A stretch of DNA of 64,000 nt from CAWELS01 sp964468205. GTDB taxonomy: Bacteria; Acidobacteriota; Terriglobia; Bryobacterales; Bryobacteraceae. The stretch is taken from the NCBI GenBank assembly GCA_964468205.1, contig CAYXVG010000015.1, forward strand, positions 1-64,000, written 5' to 3'. Each line of letters opens with the position of its first letter. Position 1 is the first letter of the stretch. Under the pieces are notes generated by a model. It made no database searches. It was not told the origin of the DNA and worked only from the letters and a program-made list of their open reading frames with translations. This document shows, in pieces, positions 61,565-64,000 of the stretch. The position numbers and the translations under genes were made by a program.

Positions 61565-62368
61565 ATGAGCACATGGAATAGCGTTGCAACTGTCCTGGTG
61601 GTAGCCGTGCTAGCGGCCGTTCCCTTGGCGCACGCCCAATCGGCGCGATCGCTCGTGAAGGACGGTAATGAAGCATACGAGCGCGAGCGGTATGGCGAAG
61701 CCATGAACTCCTATCAGGCCGCGGCGGACGAGTTGCCGGAATCGGCGGAGATCTGGTTCAACAAGGGCGACGCCCTCTTCCAGCAAGGCCAGTATGAGGA
61801 AGCGATGAGGGCTTACGAGCAGGCGGCCGTACTCAGCGACGACCGGAAGCTGAGCGCCTGGAGCAAGTACAACCAGGGCAATGCGGCGTTCCGGCAGGCG
61901 ATGGAGTCCGCCCAAACGAACCCGCAGGCCGCTATTAAGGGACTCGAGGAGAGCGTGCAACTCTACCAGGACGCTCTGCGCGCGAGCGATACGCTCGATG
62001 ATTCGCGGCACAACATCGAAGTCGCGCGCCGGGCCATCGAGAGGCTCCGGCTCCTCGATCAACAACAGCAACAGAGCGACCAAGACCAGGAACAGAACGA
62101 ACAAGATCAGAAGGAGAACCAGCAGCAACAACAGCAGCCGGGCGGCGAGCAGCAAGAGGATCAGAGCGAGCAGAACCAGCAAGGCCAGCAGGAGCAGCAA
62201 GAGGAGCAGCAAGAACAGCAACAGGCTCAGGGCCAGGAAGAAGAACAAGAAGAGGCGCAACAGGCCGGCGAAGAGGCCGCAGACATCTTGGAAGAAGAAC
62301 GGGAGAATCGACGCCAGCGCCGGTTGCAGCAAGCCGCTGGATCGAGAGCAGTGGAGAAAGACTGGTGA
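61565..62368 (+). CDS. batC: BatC-like TPR protein with long Gln/Glu-rich tail
   Basis: A 267-residue exported protein: signal peptide STWNSVATVLVVAVLAAVPLAHA, three TPR units (ARSLVKDGNEAYERERYGEA; AEIWFNKGDALFQQGQYEEA; KYNQGNAAFRQAM) in residues ~25-165, then a ~75-residue stretch rich in Gln, Glu and Asp (runs such as QQQQQPGGEQQED) and a basic end RRQRRLQQAA. The tail is low-complexity DNA (CAGCAA-type repeats, 62058-62260) and may vary in length. The start follows batB by 8 bases and its stop overlaps batD (GTGA). Confidence 0.88.
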   Translation: MSTWNSVATVLVVAVLAAVPLAHAQSARSLVKDGNEAYERERYGEAMNSYQAAADELPESAEIWFNKGDALFQQGQYEEAMRAYEQAAVLSDDRKLSAWSKYNQGNAAFRQAMESAQTNPQAAIKGLEESVQLYQDALRASDTLDDSRHNIEVARRAIERLRLLDQQQQQSDQDQEQNEQDQKENQQQQQQPGGEQQEDQSEQNQQGQQEQQEEQQEQQQAQGQEEEQEEAQQAGEEAADILEEERENRRQRRLQQAAGSRAVEKDW

Positions 62369-64000
62369 GGGCTCGCCGGATTCGCGAAAGTTTGCCAGGC
62401 AGTTCCGCCCGCGGGTGGAGTTTTCCCCGCCTCCAGTTGATCCTCCTTGCCGCGCTCGCGCTAAGCGTTCCCGCGGCCGCGCAGGAGCTCTCAGCCCAGG
62501 CGCTGGTGGGGAAGGAGATCGTGATGGTCGGCGAACCCTTCGCCTTCCAGATCCGGCTCGATGGGAGCGAGTCCCCCGATCCGCTCGACCTCGGCGCTCC
62601 GGACGGCTTCAGTGTGCAGGAGCTTGGGGGATCCCAGAACAGCAGCACTTCGGTGACGATCGTCAACGGGAAGATGAGCCGGGTGGTCAAGAAGGGCTAC
62701 ATCTTCAACTACCGCCTCACCGCGAAGCGCGCCGGAGAGTTAGTGATTCCCTCGGTGATTATTACCGCCGAGGGGAAGTCCGTACGTACGAACCCGGTGC
62801 AGATTCGGGCTATTCCGCCCCAGGAAAGCGACGACTTCAAACTGCGGCTTTCGTTTTCCGAGAACCGGGTCTACTTGGGACAGCCATTTTTGATGACAGT
62901 GACCTGGTACGTCGGGCGGGACGTCCGCAGCTTCGAGATGAACGTTCCCGTGCTGGACGACGAACGGCTGCAGTTCGACGATCCGGAGATTCAACCCGAC
63001 CCGGACCGCCACCTTCAGATCGCGGTAAATGGCGAACAGATTATCGCGGAAAAAGGCCGCGGCGCGCTGGAGGGACGCGATTTCCTGACAGTGCAATTTC
63101 AGAAGATTGTTGTTCCACTCAAGGCTGGCGCATTCACGGTTCCTGCGGCGACGGTGGCCGGCCAGGCAGTCCGTGGATACCAGCGGCGGCGGAGCGTCTT
63201 CGACGATTTCTTCAGCGACGATGCGTTCGGTTTCGGACGCCAGGCCGTACTCGAGAATTTCGTTGCGCCATCCAACCGCACGACCCTCGAAGTGCTGGAG
63301 GTGCCGGCCGCTGGACGTCCGCCGAATTTCAGCGGCCTGATCGGCGACTTCCGGATCAAGGCCGCGGCGAATCCGACTGAAGTCAATGTCGGCGACCCGA
63401 TCACTCTCAACGTGGAGTTGTCCGGGCCCAGCTACCTCGGCCATGTCGAGTTGCCGCGGCTGACCGAGCAGCCTTTACTGGCACAAAATTTCAAGGTTCC
63501 GCAGGACCGCGCTTCGGGCGTCGTCAGCGGGCACGTCAAGAGATTCACCCAAACCCTCCGCGCCCGGCACTCCGGCGTCACGGAGATTCCACCGATCGAA
63601 CTCGCCTATTTCAACCCGAAGACAGGCAACTATGAGGTGGCCCGAAGCGAGCCGATTCCTCTCAGCGTCAGCGGAACCCGGGTGCTGACGGCGAGCGACG
63701 CTGAAGGTCTGGACGAGCCGGTTGTCTCGGGCAGCGCGCTCGAATCCGCAGAAGGGGGCATCGGCGCGAATTTCGACGGGCCAGAGGCGTTGGTGAGCGA
63801 GGCCTATGGGCCGGCGGCGTGGCTCGGAAATCCGGCTTGGCTGGCTGGTCTGGCACTGCCGCCGGTGGCGTTTCTGGCAATGCTTTCGCTATCGCTCTAT
63901 GGGCGCTGGAAGGATGCCAACCCCACGGAACGCCGGGCCAGACAGGCGTTCCGAATACTGCGAAAGCAGATTTCCCGATTTGCGCCCGCCGATACCGACG
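62365..64000 (+). CDS. batD: BatD-like protein, 3' truncated by window
   Basis: A GTG-start protein overlapping the batC stop, open for 545 codons to the window end. It has a signal peptide (LQLILLAALALSVPAAAQ) after an Arg-rich start and repeated beta domains with KEIVMVGEPFAFQIRLDGSE, SQNSSTSVTIVNGKMSRVVK, YIFNYRLTAKRAGELVIPSV and VEVNVGDPITLNVELSG-like PTEVNVGDPITLNVELSGPS, the BatD pattern. A transmembrane helix near 63830-63900 (LAGLALPPVAFLAMLSLSLY) is followed by a basic start of the cytoplasmic part. The end lies outside the window. BatD is thought to be an envelope component of the aerotolerance system. Confidence 0.9.
   Translation, partial: MRARRIRESLPGSSARGWSFPRLQLILLAALALSVPAAAQELSAQALVGKEIVMVGEPFAFQIRLDGSESPDPLDLGAPDGFSVQELGGSQNSSTSVTIVNGKMSRVVKKGYIFNYRLTAKRAGELVIPSVIITAEGKSVRTNPVQIRAIPPQESDDFKLRLSFSENRVYLGQPFLMTVTWYVGRDVRSFEMNVPVLDDERLQFDDPEIQPDPDRHLQIAVNGEQIIAEKGRGALEGRDFLTVQFQKIVVPLKAGAFTVPAATVAGQAVRGYQRRRSVFDDFFSDDAFGFGRQAVLENFVAPSNRTTLEVLEVPAAGRPPNFSGLIGDFRIKAAANPTEVNVGDPITLNVELSGPSYLGHVELPRLTEQPLLAQNFKVPQDRASGVVSGHVKRFTQTLRARHSGVTEIPPIELAYFNPKTGNYEVARSEPIPLSVSGTRVLTASDAEGLDEPVVSGSALESAEGGIGANFDGPEALVSEAYGPAAWLGNPAWLAGLALPPVAFLAMLSLSLYGRWKDANPTERRARQAFRILRKQISRFAPADTD

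Overview
The window is a high-GC bacterial chromosome segment that most resembles an acidobacterium of the Solibacteres/Bryobacterales type. This is inferred from a fragment of the Solibacter-type C-terminal domain (TIGR03437-like), a PEP-CTERM surface protein, a TonB-dependent receptor with an N-terminal carboxypeptidase-regulatory domain, several secreted sulfatases, ThuA and L-rhamnose-mutarotase sugar genes, and many secreted proteins of unknown function. No rRNA was seen, so the placement is not proven.

Layout. 1-3.5 kb is a decaying accessory island: the 3' end of an RHS toxin with a lytic-transglycosylase-like tip, a secreted putative immunity protein, an RHS scrap fused to a broken ATP-binding (Schlafen/AlbA_2 type) gene, and an internally deleted type I restriction hsdR. 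3.6-9.2 kb holds a Mur-ligase-like protein with a Cys cluster, an ArsR regulator pair, a tRNA-Ser(GGA), and a secreted-protein/ThuA/RhaM sugar group. 10-18 kb is a surface-modification region. Its core is a probable three-gene minus-strand operon: a subtilase with a Thr/Pro-rich LTP repeat tail, a GT9 glycosyltransferase, and a 1055-residue fusion of two GT4 domains with a radical SAM/SPASM domain. It is the best candidate here for an undescribed system.

18.8-37 kb is mostly housekeeping and metabolism: yebC-ruvC, a TPR/thioredoxin protein, an iron alcohol dehydrogenase, a DUF3604 protein, an NmrA-type reductase, moaB, a SagB-type oxidoreductase, a PEP-CTERM protein, a MerR/VIT-vWA pair, an S24 peptidase without an HTH, and aconitase. 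37.4-43.2 kb is a duplication-prone stretch with a ~950 bp tandem duplication of a secreted protein gene, then a hicBA toxin-antitoxin relic sitting between two copies of another gene's 5' end.

44-52.4 kb is a glycan and small-molecule scavenging cluster: two sulfatases, a GH27 galactosidase, an enolase-superfamily protein that has lost its metal ligands, a nitroreductase, an isochorismatase-like hydrolase, and a 32-residue membrane protein behind a perfect palindrome. 52.4-56.3 kb is a cobalamin-riboswitch-controlled TonB receptor followed by a polytopic membrane protein. 56.5-64 kb is a MoxR/Bat operon running off the right edge (moxR, DUF58, a lipoprotein, batA, batB, TPR batC, batD).

All calls rest on reading motifs and translations by eye. 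No database search or structure prediction was run.
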